Source: Adineta ricciae | Taxonomy: Eukaryota > Rotifera > Eurotatoria > Adinetida > Adinetidae | Assembly: GCA_905250025.1 (NCBI GenBank) | Contig: CAJNOJ010000046.1 | Location: 124,001-188,000, forward strand | Direction of reading: 5' to 3' | DNA length: 64,000 bases | Program-made: the position numbers and the translations under genes | The notes under the pieces: model-generated | What the model was told of the DNA's origin: nothing | Databases searched by the model: none | What the model saw: only the letters and a program-made list of their open reading frames with translations | Part shown: piece by piece, positions 1 to 11,509 of the stretch | Numbering within the stretch: the first letter of the stretch is position 1 | Layout of the letters: the number at the start of each line of letters is the position of its first letter

Positions 1-1101
1 TTCAAATGTAATCCAGTCCTCACCATGTCGACTTTCTTTATGTACATAATTGAAAGTTTTCATGTATCCTTATGTAATTTATATCCATAAATTACCTACT
101 CTATCTTTGTTCTACATAACACGTAACTTCTTCAATGACATCTCATGCTTCATATAATGTAGTTCAATTAAACACAAATCTGAACAGAATATATAAATGT
201 ACATGTGAATATAGTAGACGATTAGCTATCAAAAGAGATTTATATCTTCGACAATCATCATTCACGAGTATGACCTTTATTAAATTACTAATACATAGAT
301 ATCAGTTCATCAGATGCAAAGAATAGCATATCTTCGGAAAACAACATCAATGAAGACGAAATGATTGTTAAGAATTGTGCATGATAACGAAGAACGAAAC
401 CTACATTTGCATATCTCATATCAAAAGTAACAGTAGGAAGCAAATCCGCCCTCATACTAAGTTATGTAATCTGGATTATTAAAAAAATCGTTTCATCTAA
501 ATGTTTCAATTCGCGTCTCATATTTCTCGAGAGAGGAAACAGTTCGTGATTCTTATTCTTGTTTAGACGCATTCAGTTATGTCACATTTATCGTTATCAG
601 TCAAAATATTCCAGTTTTTCTTTTGTTTTCATATTCACACTAACATATCGTTTCTTCACATGTTTATGTCATTCCTCTCTCTCCCCCTTCCTCTACCGTG
701 GCATGTTCGCGCCATCGCACTATTTTACCGCCGTTTCGACAGTTGATCTGAGGCCAGTTAGAGAAGATAGATATATTTGCATATATGTATACAATACGTC
801 CATCTATTTTTCTTGTTCTTCCTTCGGGTCATTCGAGAAATGAAGAAAAGAGAAGAACGAACGAATGACTGACTGTGTGTGCGAACAGTTGACTCGTCCA
901 TCCGTCCGACCATTCTGTTCACTCGATCCCTTCTCTTTCTCCATAGGGACAGACATACCACAAAAAAGAAAAAGAAACGAAGAGGAAGAGAACTGCTGAC
1001 CTGTGCTTTATACATGTGAATATTTTTCATTTGAATGCACTGCCATTGTAGACAACTTTAGTTTGTTGTTATTTTCTATTGCAGATAGATAAAAACCTGT
1101 C
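1..1101. other. Upstream region without a supported gene
   Basis: I find no supportable coding exon here. Short open frames exist on both strands, but they begin at non-ATG codons or are low-complexity and have no recognisable domain. The last part is the leader of the innexin gene and carries an acceptor-like AG at 1083-1084, 17 nt before its ATG. Confidence 0.5.
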
Positions 1102-2780
1102 ATGTTATACGACTTAGTAAGTTGATTGATTTTATATAAATCGGAGATGATTGATCTTTCTTCTTCTTTAGATCGGTGTTTACGGGAAGGTCGGCCAGAG
1201 TGGACGAAATGTAAGTGCGGAAAGAAATCGCATGCACCCATCTTATTTCGAATCAATTATTTTAGGATGATGACGTCTACGATCGATATAGTCATCGTTG
1301 GACAATAATTTTACTCGGTGTATTTATCATTGCTATTAGTGCAAAACAATTTGTCGGTATGTGCACATATTTCATTAGTATTTTCACTGTTATGCAATGT
1401 TTTCTATTAGGCACACCAATTGAATGCATTCCACCAGCTGATTTTGCCGGAAATCATAAAACTTATGTGGAAAATTTCTGTTGGATTCATTACACTTATT
1501 CCGGTAATCATTCTTTTCGCTCCATGTCCTTTACGAAATTTCTTGTTTTTTTTCCCGATTATTAGTGGACGAGAATACGGCTTTAACACGCGACTTTATT
1601 CGTGGTGCTAATGGTTCTCATAAAACTCCGTATTATATTTGGATTCCGTATATATTCATTGCTGCTGCTCTGTGTACGTATCTACCAGCATGGTTATGGC
1701 ACGTGGTTGGCCATCGAGCGACATTCGATGTTCCAGCAATGATTAATCAATTATCGAAAATGAAGTTAACGGTTCCAGAAGATCGACGATCGAATTTAAC
1801 AGTCATGGCTAAACATTACGAGAAAGTGGAACAATATTCTCGATCGAATATACGCGTCACGGATAATATGTTTAAACGATGTATATCTGCGTGTATGTTT
1901 TTTGCGGGTGGAGGAGTATTAACAGGTAATCGTACGTGAAACGACTTAGTTAATTCGAATGAAATATTTTAGGAATTTATTTTCTCATTAAAATTTGCTA
2001 TTTAATCAATGCTATCGGCCAATTCTTCCTTATGAACCATTTCCTTAATATTGATTATTGGTCATATGGACAAAAAGTTCTCCGTGGAGTATTCACTGGC
2101 CGTGACTGGATGGAAAATAAAATATATTTTCCGCGTATTGTCTACTGTGACTTTGCCATTCGATATTTAGGAGATAACAATCTTAACTACACAGTATGTA
2201 TCCAAATACCATAGCCATTTCAAATCGTGTTCGTTTCCGGTTTAGGTTCAGTGTACATTACCTGTTAATCTTTATAACGAACGAATCTTTGCATTCTATT
2301 GGTTTTGGTTGATATTCTTAACATGTGCAACATTCTATGGCATTGTTGTCTGGCTTGGACAAATGAGTTATCGTGGTCGTCGTAGTTTCTTAAAGAAACA
2401 CTTACGTATCAATCGTGAATTAGCAATGACTCAACATGAACGCCGTTTATTTGAATCCTTTTCTGATCGTTATCTTGGTGGCGATGGCATCCTTTTCCTT
2501 CGTCTGGTTGCCAAAAATACAAATCCCGTTGTTGCAGGTAAGAAACCGACGCTTGATGGACACATTTTCCGAACTGATTCGGTATTTAGGTGAACTATTG
2601 GGAATTATGTGGGATCGATTTGTTGCGCGTGAGAATGCGGTGGTTATTGTAGCTTCATTAGCAAGTGCTGATCCGAATGGTAAAACATTAGATGCTGATA
2701 CATATCTGAATGGTGGCGGGCATGGGAAGTTTATCGATGATCGTACCCTGCCATTCAATCAACCATTGAAACAAGATTAA
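1102..2780 (+). CDS. Innexin gap-junction protein
   Basis: Innexin, a four-pass plasma-membrane protein that forms gap junctions or hemichannels in invertebrates. My model has eight exons: 1102-1116, 1172-1210, 1266-1356, 1411-1503, 1566-1925, 1973-2193, 2246-2537 and 2590-2780, giving 433 aa. It shows the family layout: a short N-terminus, TM1 ending in SAKQFVG, a first extracellular loop with paired cysteines (PIECIPP and FCWIHYTY), the TM2 signature YYIWIPYIF, and a second loop with YTVQCTLPVNLYNERIF leading into TM4. The start is the ATG of a 15-nt first exon (MLYDL), chosen because it joins the next exon in frame. The tail is cytoplasmic and charged. The family call is secure; which paralogue it is cannot be told. 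Confidence 0.92.
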
Positions 2781-3190
2781 ATATGAAATATATACTACTA
2801 AACAAAAAGGAAAGAGGGAGAACATTGTCCTACTCTAGATATTAGTTGTCATTAGCATTTTCTCTGTCATCTTTATCTGAAATTTGTCATTTTTTCTTCT
2901 CATATCTAATTTCTGTTTTGGAAGACGATGCATGTGAATTTTGTCCAGCGAAGAGCGTCATCTATATTGTGAAACGTTTGTTTTCTTTCTCGTTTTTTTT
3001 TCTTTGCTAAAGATGAAAAAATACGGCAAAAAATGTTCTTGTTGATTTTTTGTCTTCTCTTCTGTGTGATCGTAATAGAACCTCTGATCGAGAAAGAGAC
3101 TTTCTACCTTGAATGAATATGAATGATGGCTGAGACATGTATATACATACACATTCAGTTCATTATTTCCTTCTCTTTTCAGATCGAAGT
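2781..3190. other. Intergenic: innexin 3' flank and SR-gene leader
   Basis: About 410 nt of AT-rich sequence with T-rich tracts. I see no gene. The end is a pyrimidine-rich tract and an acceptor-like AG at 3181-3182, 8 nt before the ATG of the SR protein. Confidence 0.5.
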
Positions 3191-5191
3191 ATGAGTCAAC
3201 CAATATATGATCCAAAACAAGGTTAAAAAGAATTATTCGACATTTTCTCGTTATTAACAACAATTGTTTATAGGAGGCTTTCGTGTCTTTATCGGAAATT
3301 TGGGTGCACGAACCAATATATCGGAACTGCAACATGAATGCGAACGATATGGACCATTAGTAGATTGCTGGGTTGCTCGGTAAGTAAATAACACGGATAG
3401 GAATGAAAGTTTCTAAAATTCGATTTCATTGCATTTTTGTTCATTGAAGTAGGTAATTGAAACCTCTGCGAAAACTTCTCTTGAGACAATATAAATAATG
3501 AACTTTAATCATCCGTCTTTCAGTTGCTGCTATTGGTCTTTGCTTGGTTATCAAAAAAAGGCAGCATGATTCTACACTACACAGTTGTCAAATCGTCTAT
3601 CATTTATACATAAAATATCACGCGCCTTTTTACCTACTTGTGAGCGTCACAACAACCGCTCGCAGCGAATTAAACCTACACCCGTCGTCTTCCTACGACA
3701 TCTCATCTCATCTCATCTCTTCTCTTCTCGTGCGCTCCTTCTCTCCTATATCTTCCTCTCGTGTACTTGCAACAACATCTTCATTTCTGATATATAAACA
3801 AATAAAACTTCGTAACTAGAAATTCCAAGGTAAGTGATCTATGTCAGCTATATGAATAAACAATAGTAGGGAAGAGAGCGAGAATACAATAGTGCAGTTA
3901 TTGACATGATCAAAATGAAAGCTATTGTATTCGTGATAGTTTTGTCATATTTTTGTTGAATTTCGAGTTTTGTACTAGAATATAACTGTCATTTTTATAT
4001 TCTTCTAGCAATCCACCAGGATTTGCATTTATACTTTACAAATACGGAGAAGATGCAGATGGAGCTGTACGAAGTAAGTTTCTTTTTTTTGATCTATGCT
4101 AATACATAAATATATTCAATTTGTCTTGTTTAGACATGGATGGACGGTATGACAATCATTTGTAGGCGATATTCTTACGTATGAAATGTGTTTATATTTA
4201 GTGTAATATGTGGACAACGCGTACGAGTTGAACATGCCAAAGCTCGTTCAGCAAATTATCGTGGTGGACCGTCGCACGGTGGCCATAAGTCAGGAAGGTT
4301 AGCATCGATTAATTGGCACGAGAAAACGAAATGTAATGTTGATTTCTTTTAGCAAAGACTATGATAGTTTTGGAAACGGTCGAGATGATGGTCGAAGGTA
4401 AAATCAGATAGATGTGAAACTAAATCTATTTCTATTTTCTAGACGTCGTCGCTCACGCTCTCGTAGCAGTAGTCGGGAACGTACAAAGAAGAAGTATGCT
4501 TTGAAAGAATTATTTATTTGAACATATGAGAATTACTTGTTCGTTTAGATCTTCCCGTCGTCGTCGCAGTCGAAGTGATTCTAGTCGAGAAAGTAGTCGT
4601 GAACGATCATCTAGACGAAAGAATCGGTATACTCCTTCGTATAAAAAAAAGAAACGAAAGATTTTCTCGTTTTTAGTCGTTCACGTGATCGAAGTAATTC
4701 TGAGGGATCAAGCGATGAGAGTGATAAGAAACGATCTCGTGGTGGCTCTAGTAGCAAACATCGTCGATCTAAATCGAAATCACCTACTGATAAGAAGGCA
4801 GGCCGTTCAAAACGTCGTTCGTCACGTTCTGAATCGAAGAATCATGAAAATGGAGATGATCGAACATCTAATCAGTCAAAGGACGGTTCCGTATCACCAT
4901 CGAAACGAGAGCGACAAAATAGTAGTGATCGTAACAATGATGGCGAAGTAGACAATGAAAACGATCGACGAGTAAGACCGAAAGAACTTACTTTATGAAA
5001 ACAATATCGTTCAATTTTAGAAACCTTCACGTCGCAAGTCTCCCGATGCTCGTAGTGATGGAAGTGATAATGAGAGCAATGCTAGTGAGAAGAAAAGTCG
5101 TAACCGTCACAATTCAGGCGATGAAGACATGGATGATAAAGCTGGTAACGGATCTGATCATTCAAATGATGAAAGTGGTGATCAAAATTAA
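3191..5191 (+). CDS. SR-family splicing factor (SRSF3/7-like)
   Basis: Serine/arginine-rich pre-mRNA splicing factor acting in the nucleus. Constitutive exons are 3191-3221, 3274-3379, 4009-4073, 4134-4146, 4202-4297, 4353-4397, 4443-4493, 4549-4626, 4677-4971 and 5021-5191 (316 aa). The N-terminus is one RRM: RNP2 is VFIGNL, the RNP1 region is NPPGFAFILYKY, and DGRVICGQRVRVEHAKAR ends the fold as in SRSF3/SRSF7. It is followed by a long RS domain rich in RS, SR, SK and acidic stretches. One exon is only 13 nt. The second intron (3380-4008) is about ten times the usual length here and holds a candidate stop-containing cassette exon, listed separately; SR genes commonly autoregulate this way. 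The exact SRSF orthologue is uncertain. Confidence 0.9.
3524..3829 (+). promoter_or_regulatory. Candidate poison cassette exon in the SR gene
   Basis: Within the 629-nt second intron there is an acceptor (AG 3522-3523 after a pyrimidine run) and a strong donor (gtaagt from 3830) bounding 306 nt. Joined to the upstream exon, which ends in codon phase 2, the frame runs 15 codons and meets TGA at 3567-3569. Inclusion would truncate the protein inside the RRM and should trigger nonsense-mediated decay. The cassette is pyrimidine-rich with repeated TCATC/TCTTC units. Inclusion is not proven. Confidence 0.5.
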
Positions 5192-5511
5192 TAATACAAA
5201 CAAATCATTGCTTGTTCTGCTCGTTTGCTGTTCTGATTCGCATCCTAGTAAACTTGGTTTTTTCACTCTTTTGACATCAAAATCAAATGTATACAGTTGC
5301 GTTTTCGTCGATTGCTTATCATTCTCCCAGCCCAACCCAGTTTTTTCTCTTTCGTGTTAACTATCAATTTCACATTTCTCTCTTTCGTGTGTGTGTGTGT
5401 GTGTGTATGTGTATTTGCTTCACTTGAAGAACAAAACAAGCTCGAAGAAACTAAAAGAAACAAGCAGTAGATTGGTTATTTGATCTTGTACCTGTTTGTT
5501 TCCGTCTGTAG
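5192..5511. other. Intergenic with a GT microsatellite
   Basis: About 320 nt between the SR gene and THOC3. It holds a (GT)n tract at about 5387-5406 and T-rich sequence. The pyrimidine run ends in an AG at 5510-5511, directly touching the THOC3 ATG. No gene seen. Confidence 0.6.
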
Positions 5512-6800
5512 ATGACTACCACATTGGAAACGTTTCAATCTTTGTTTAATGGAAATACGAAAAATAAAAGTTATCGAACAGATAGTGGCAAAGTTCATTC
5601 GATAGACTGGAATGTTGATGGAAGTCGACTAGCCAGTGGATCGATAGATAAAAGTGTGGCCATCTTTTCATATGATGGCAAAGGTTCAATGGTGGGTAAG
5701 GAATGTCGAGAATGATTAACGATATGAGATCGATGTGTTTATTTGATAGGTTAAGGAGCGTACTTATCGTGAACATGGAGAAGAAATCAACCAAGTTGCA
5801 TGGCATCCATGTATTTCACACAGTGTGGCAACAGCAAGTTCAGATCAACTGGTGAAAATCTTCGACACGAGAACGGATCGATCGAATGCAACGATTGAAA
5901 CAAAAGGTTAGTTGTTTCTCTGCGAAAGTATTGTGTTCATTTGTGATCTTTCAGGAGATAATATCAATCTTGCCTGGTCGCCTGATGGTACAACGATTGC
6001 TGTTGGAAATAAAGATGATCTTATAACATTTATCGACGTGAAAAGTTCGAAGTTAGTTTTGTTTATTTAAAGTTATCAGTGAAGATAGAACTTACGATTT
6101 AGAATTATACACGAAGAGCAATTTCACTACGAAGTCAATGAGATATCTTGGGATCGAACGGGAAATCTATTTGCTGTTACGACTGCACATGGTACAGTAG
6201 TATTCTTCGAGTAAATGCGTAGCTTGTTCCAAGTTTGAAATGAAATCATTTCTATCATTCATTCTAGTGCACTTGGCATACAAAAAGACAAAGATAAGCG
6301 TTTGGAAGAATTACATTGTCTAACGGCACATACAGGCAACTGTATTTGTCTTGAATTCGATCCAACAGGAAGATATTTTGCAGTGGGTGCTGCAGACGCA
6401 TCTGCATCGATTTGGGATGTGTCTCAACTTGTCTGTTTGACTGTTCTTACAAGGTTAACTACGCAGATTATTCCTAACAATAGATTGAATTATCGTTTTC
6501 TTTTAGAACTGAATGGGTTGTTCGTGGTCTCAGTTTCGGCTATCAATCGCAATTACTTGCACTAGCATCGGAAGATCCGTACATAGAAATTGCCAAAGTT
6601 GATACAGGTTCGTACAAAAAAACAACTAATGTTTGATGAATTAAAACTGATGAATGGGATTTGTTCTAGGTGAACGTGTCTTTGCATTGAAATGTGATGC
6701 TCAAACATTAACAGTCGCATGGCATCCGAAGGCACCGGTTCTTGCCTATACTCTAGATGATGACTTGGGAAGTGTGCGTCTATTTGGTGTGCTTGATTGA
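5512..6800 (+). CDS. THOC3: THO complex subunit 3 (WD40 protein)
   Basis: WD40 subunit of the nuclear THO/TREX complex, which couples transcription to mRNA export. Seven exons: 5512-5691, 5750-5906, 5955-6051, 6103-6210, 6268-6453, 6507-6607 and 6670-6800 (319 aa, near the usual family length). Characteristic stretches are GKVHSIDWNVDGSRLASGS, WSPDGTTIAVGNKDD, EVNEISWDRTGNLF, NCICLEFDPTGRYFAVG and TVAWHPKAPVLAY, in the same order as animal THOC3. The repeats cover essentially the whole protein. An acceptor-like AG directly abuts the start codon, so the 5' end may be trans-spliced or have a leader intron. Confidence 0.93.
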
Positions 6801-6931
6801 TATGTTATTTTGTTATATAGTGTGATAAGATACAAAAATAAACACCTTCTGTTCAATGTCTAAATCTTCTAAAAAAAGATGTTTAAAATAAAACGTGCAT
6901 TCGATTAAAGACAAATCTCATTTATTGCTAA

Positions 6932-7726
6932 TTAATAAACATCTCTCATTTCAATGTACGATCCAACACGACTTAGATTAGCAGGCCTTTTTACTTTTCT
7001 GTACTGCAAAATAAAAATATTGATAAACAAAGCTTCAGTTAATGTCAGTAAAATAATTGTCATAAACGATATGTTTAACTGCATCGCTAATACAATGATT
7101 TCGACGATTACCATCACAATAAATAGTAATATCATACATATACGTCCATGCCGTAAACGTGCAAATTTGTAAGCAAGCGGATACAGGGAATCGATTAGCG
7201 ATAGTATACCTGTGCAAACACCGAGTTGATTGAGTATATCAATTGTTGATTGGTCAGGAAGAACGAAACCGTAACATACGGCATAACTCGCTGACATATT
7301 GCTGGGTATAATTGGTTTATCGGCTTCGCAAACAAATTCGTACATTGGTGTGAATGATGTGAATCGCGATTTGAATAGATAACAATTTGGTATTCGATCA
7401 GAGCATAACTTTTTCGAATAGACGTGCCGTGTAGAAAACACACAACCTTCGATAAATACTAGAATGATTACTAAGAGGCACATTCCGACTGCAGATACGA
7501 AAGGAAAACGACTCGAAAATGTTTTCAATATTTCGAATTTGTCACCACAGACGTCGATAACAACGTAATCATCACCAATATTTCGTACTTCCTTAAAATG
7601 AAAGATGGAGTCCAGCAACATAGCCAGCCGTCGAAGAGGTAACGCGAATAAAATAGCAAAACTAATGATAACGATAAGAGAAATTGAACCAAACAATATC
7701 GCACTATAAGCTCCAAATGATAACAT
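6932..7726 (-). CDS. Unknown multi-pass membrane protein
   Basis: Single open frame of 264 aa with an ATG at 7724-7726 and a stop at 6932-6934. I do not recognise the family. Hydrophobic segments lie at about residues 2-28, 74-95, 165-185, 194-217 and 219-242, with a cysteine-containing region between the second and third (about 95-160) that may be extracellular. An acceptor-like TTGTAG lies just upstream of the ATG. It sits at the 3' end of a run of minus-strand genes. The length and clean hydrophobic pattern favour a real protein, possibly lineage-specific; a receptor-like or tetraspan-like role would be a guess. Confidence 0.6.
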   Translation of the reverse strand: MLSFGAYSAILFGSISLIVIISFAILFALPLRRLAMLLDSIFHFKEVRNIGDDYVVIDVCGDKFEILKTFSSRFPFVSAVGMCLLVIILVFIEGCVFSTRHVYSKKLCSDRIPNCYLFKSRFTSFTPMYEFVCEADKPIIPSNMSASYAVCYGFVLPDQSTIDILNQLGVCTGILSLIDSLYPLAYKFARLRHGRICMILLFIVMVIVEIIVLAMQLNISFMTIILLTLTEALFINIFILQYRKVKRPANLSRVGSYIEMRDVY

Positions 7727-7761
7727 GATTGTGCTAACTACAAGATTGAGAGATAAAATAT

Positions 7762-8130
7762 TTAATAAAAAGATTTCAAATCAGAATGATACTGAAAACG
7801 AATTCCTCTCACTATGAGAATATACAGTCCTACACGAAAATTATATATATTTCTTCCTTGCCGGATTGAGTGCGAACCTGTTCTTTGAGTAACATCTTTC
7901 GCTTTCCAAAAATCGACAAAGATAGTGTTTAAATCACGACATATTCTGTCATAAATAAACATGGTGACATCAGTTTTACCATTTTTCTTATCTACTATGA
8001 TGACTAATAGAAACGTGAAGGACAAGAAGATTTTATAATCGACAGTTGTTGTAGGTAGATTGTAAAACCATCGCAGAAGGTCAAATGTTGAATCTGATAT
8101 TTTTTCTCTGATTTGTTTATTTTTTTTCAA
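7762..8130 (-). CDS. Hypothetical 122-aa ORF, possibly an upstream part of the membrane gene
   Basis: An uninterrupted ATG-started frame of 122 codons on the same strand, ending 35 nt before the start of the neighbouring membrane-protein ORF. It contains one hydrophobic stretch (about residues 34-47) and otherwise basic, aromatic-rich sequence without a known domain. It may be a separate small protein, a 5' exon or leader of the downstream gene, or chance. The length without a stop in such AT-rich DNA is the main support. Confidence 0.3.
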   Translation of the reverse strand: MKKNKQIREKISDSTFDLLRWFYNLPTTTVDYKIFLSFTFLLVIIVDKKNGKTDVTMFIYDRICRDLNTIFVDFWKAKDVTQRTGSHSIRQGRNIYNFRVGLYILIVRGIRFQYHSDLKSFY

Positions 8131-8474
8131 AACACAAACTGTTCACTGAAACGAACAAAGAAAAACGCACACAAGGACTAATAAACGGATGACAATGTAT
8201 AAAAACAAACGAAGAATAGGCACGTGAAACATGACATAAGGTGCGAGAAGATAATTTTTCAGTCATGGTCGCTAGAAAGAGGAAGTGTTCGTCGACTTAT
8301 ATACAAAATCGAAGGGATATTTGGAAAAAGAAATGTCGTATTTATACAGTTAGTTAAGCGCAATCACCATAGATAGAAGAACAAGAAAAAAAGGAACGAA
8401 CCAAGTCGTATTGCTCTGAATTAAAGGAAAACACTCTCGCGTACACACAAACAGGCAAAAATGAATACAGTTGA
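8131..8474. other. Intergenic, no gene seen
   Basis: About 340 nt of AT-rich sequence downstream of the RETREG-like gene and upstream of the small ORF. No coding or RNA signature recognised. Confidence 0.5.
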
Positions 8475-9675
8475 TTATGCTTTTTCATCATAATCATTAA
8501 GAAAATCAAAGCTTGTTAAGTCCGGATCATTACTCGACTGATTTGCTGCTGTATTAGTAAGTGTCGAAGACGATGAGTTTGGACCAGGCGATTGAAAGTA
8601 CTGGGCATCCATTAGCTTCGGTCGTTGTTTATTCGAACGGCCTTTGACTTTCAACTCATCATTTTTCATTCGAATTCGATGTTTACCGTCTATATGACCA
8701 CCAGCATTTGCGTACAATTCACTCAAACGATTTGTTTCATCATCAGCAGTTGATGAGGATGAATCACTAAGCATGTCAAAGCTTGATTCGCCCATACTAG
8801 TTTGTTTTGGAACAAAAGTTGAATCATTGACGATCGGTTCATTTTGGAAACGGTGACGAAAATTTAAGATTGTCTCACTTTGATCATTCGTAGATATTAA
8901 GTTCTCTTCTGTTTCCTCCTCTTCCCTTTCATCATCACTTATAGTCAATCGCTGCCGTTGCTGTTGTTTATTCGTAAGTGCTTCTTGTTGTAAAATCTTA
9001 CGTTGCTCTTCCAATCGACGAACATCGTCATCATCATTATTCGAAGTAGCTCGGTCCAGTTTCACCAATAATTCTCTCTGATCAAGTAATGAACGCCGTT
9101 GGTATTGCCTAAAACGAAGTATTGCATTCAGAAATCCCTACAAATCTTTTCACATACATCGATTGATCAAGTTGTTCGATAACCGGTGCCAAACGGCGAA
9201 GTAACTTCGGTATTAATTTATGATAAACAACAGCTGGTAACGTAAATAAGATTAACATCGTTATATATGATACATAGAAACCATTAATTTTCACACCGAT
9301 CACTGCTAATGTTAAACAAATAGCAATAATTATAATTGAGTATTTCACTCGATTCTCAGTTTTCAATGTATTCAGTTTTTCATGTGTTTGACATAAATAA
9401 CGATATGAGCGTAGAACTAATTGTGTCAGTTCACAGAGATTTTTATCTTCATTATCGATCAGATGTGCTCGTTTTTGTTTTAAACTGTCCAGGATATGAA
9501 AGATCAAGATGACAAGGGTGATCGCACAGAATGGACGTAGGCCAGCTCGAGCAATTGCATAGAAAATCGCATGGGCGAGAGCAAATGCCAATAAACTAGC
9601 ATAACGATTTTTCCAAAGAATGAATCGTTCCACACGATGAAATGCTGGTTCTAGTGAAACAATAATATCTTCCAT
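8475..9675 (-). CDS. RETREG/FAM134-like ER-phagy receptor
   Basis: Reticulon-homology ER-shaping protein, likely an ER-phagy receptor. Two exons, 9675-9158 and 9108-8475, joined by a 49-nt intron (383 aa). The N-terminal half has two long hydrophobic hairpins (about residues 25-63 and 112-155, the second ending FTLPAVVYHKL), the pattern of FAM134 proteins. The C-terminal half is disordered, acidic and Ser-rich. The last residues contain SFDFLNDYDEKA, where F-D-F-L fits an LC3-interacting (LIR) motif preceded by Asp/Ser, in the position used by RETREG1-3. The stop lies in the C-terminal Ala codon context at 8475-8477. Animals have up to three paralogues; I cannot choose one. Confidence 0.75.
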
Positions 9676-9828
9676 GAAGTTTGTCTGCTAACAGAAATCT
9701 GAAATGGAAAATAAGATTTCATATGTCTGTGTATTTTTCAATAACTACAGTCAACAAAAAGAAGAGGAGAAAAGAGAAAAATTTGATAATTTTACATTGA
9801 TAATAAAGCATAGTTAATTTCAAGTGTA

Positions 9829-11250
9829 TTAACTAACAACGACAACATCATTAGAGTTTGATCGATTCGAATTAATGTCATTATTAGCTGTGGATGTTTG
9901 TTTGCGTTGAGAATTTGTTATAGGTTTGGAATTGATTTCAATAACTGAGTCAAGCTGATAACGCTCTCGGTATTCAAGAAAAAATGATTCGACATCAGCA
10001 ACTGTTTTTGTCGGACCGACGATGCGTGCAACAGCATCGAAATCTTTACCATATTTGCCAAAGCCTTGAATTGCAAGTAGAGTTTCATCTGTTGACCACG
10101 TTGATGTGGGTGTGATATCGGCATTGTCTGTTATCAATGTTGCTGGCGGAGTGACTGGTGGAGCAATCATTGATTCTCTCTGATTGTCAGTTTGATTTGT
10201 TAAAATTTCAATCGATTGATTATATTTCTGGATGGTTTCTAACTCACGATGAATATCTTCTTCTAATTTATCGATAGGATCAAGAATTTCGTTGACATCT
10301 GAATTCGATATCGACATGTTATCATAGGAATTCATCGCAATCAAACTGTCCAAATCCAAGGACATATTCTTCGGTGGTCGTTTGATTTTTCTAAATGTGG
10401 ATTTACTTGGATATAGCTCTGGTCTCATCAAACCCGATTCATGCCAGTAGAGATAGCAAGCATCACAGAGCACACCTTTAGGAGTTGAATGCATAGGTCC
10501 AATATTACCATTGATGTTTGTCACTTCACAGTTACAACATTCCTGTTCATCGAAACCAGATTGATCTGCAGATGGCTTTCCTCGATGATCTAAATCCCTA
10601 AACAGTTAAGAAATTCTTTTGTTTTTATTTTAGTTAGGATAAAGAAGACAAACGCACTTCGTTGGTAATGGTATTGATGGTGTATCTCGATCGTCTTCAT
10701 CACTTTCATCGTCACGAGACATTAGTTGACTTTGCTTTTCATGTTTATCCATTAAACTCTTATGTGAACGTGTCTTTTTCCATGAATAATAATATCGTAC
10801 GAGATCACCGACGCTTTTATCAGGCAACATTTGTCGAATGCGAGAAAACATTTTACCATAGAATTTATACGCTTGTTCGAATAGACATTTTTCTTCTGCA
10901 GTCCATTCATCGATTTCGGGAGTATACTGTTGCATAAGTAGCTTGCTAGTTGAGATTTTGTATTTACATATTTGTAAGATTGCCAGAGCTTGTTCTTCAC
11001 TCATACGGTGCTTACGACGTGCAAAGTCAATATAATCGAGCAGATCAGAATCCGTTATCATATCTGTTGGCCGCCAAAATAGAATAGATTCATGATCAGT
11101 TGCTAATTCTGCTGGTTCTAACGGTGGAATGTTGGCTTGGTACGATGTACCTTCTCGAATACGAACATCACAATCGGATGTTGACGATGAATCGACGTCG
11201 GCTGTTGTCGACGAGTTCGATTTCTTCGACGGGGTTAATGTTAATTTCAT
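9829..11250 (-). CDS. RCOR1: REST corepressor (CoREST)
   Basis: CoREST scaffold of the LSD1-HDAC histone demethylase/deacetylase complex, nuclear. Two exons, 11250-10658 and 10597-9829 (453 aa). An ELM2 region (ILFWRPTDMITDSDLLDYI) is followed by a first SANT domain (DEWTAEEKCLFEQAYKFYGK ... MLPDKSVGDLVRYYYSWKK), a four-Cys zinc-binding segment (ECCNCEV ... LCDACYLYWHESG), a linker with FRKIKRPPKNMSLD, a coiled-coil stretch that binds LSD1, and a second SANT domain (TWSTDETLLAIQGFGKYGKD). The ATG at 11250 was chosen because it lies just after an acceptor-like TTCTAG. The zinc-binding insert is typical of invertebrate rather than mammalian members. Symbol given for the family, not a specific paralogue. 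Confidence 0.92.
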
Positions 11251-11509
11251 TTCGTTGTTTTTCTCTAGAATAATTGACTTCAAGTTTAGTTCTCTGGGTG
11301 AAACAAATGAAAAGTAGCAGAGTCGCACACAAAGGATCAAAGTTGATATAGAAACGCAAGAAGAAAAAAAAGGGGTATCACAAAAAATAAGGATAGATGA
11401 ACGTAGATTTCGATTTTAAAGATGTGAACACCGTACACGTTAATTGAACGAAGAATAGGCAGAAAGCATCAACGAAGACTGTTTGTCGATTTATTAGATT
11501 AGTTATTAA

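Noticed and set aside
758-1030. Minus-strand 90-codon open frame before the innexin gene
   Set aside because: Low-complexity Phe/Arg-rich translation, no domain, no splice support, and it overlaps the likely leader and promoter of the innexin gene.
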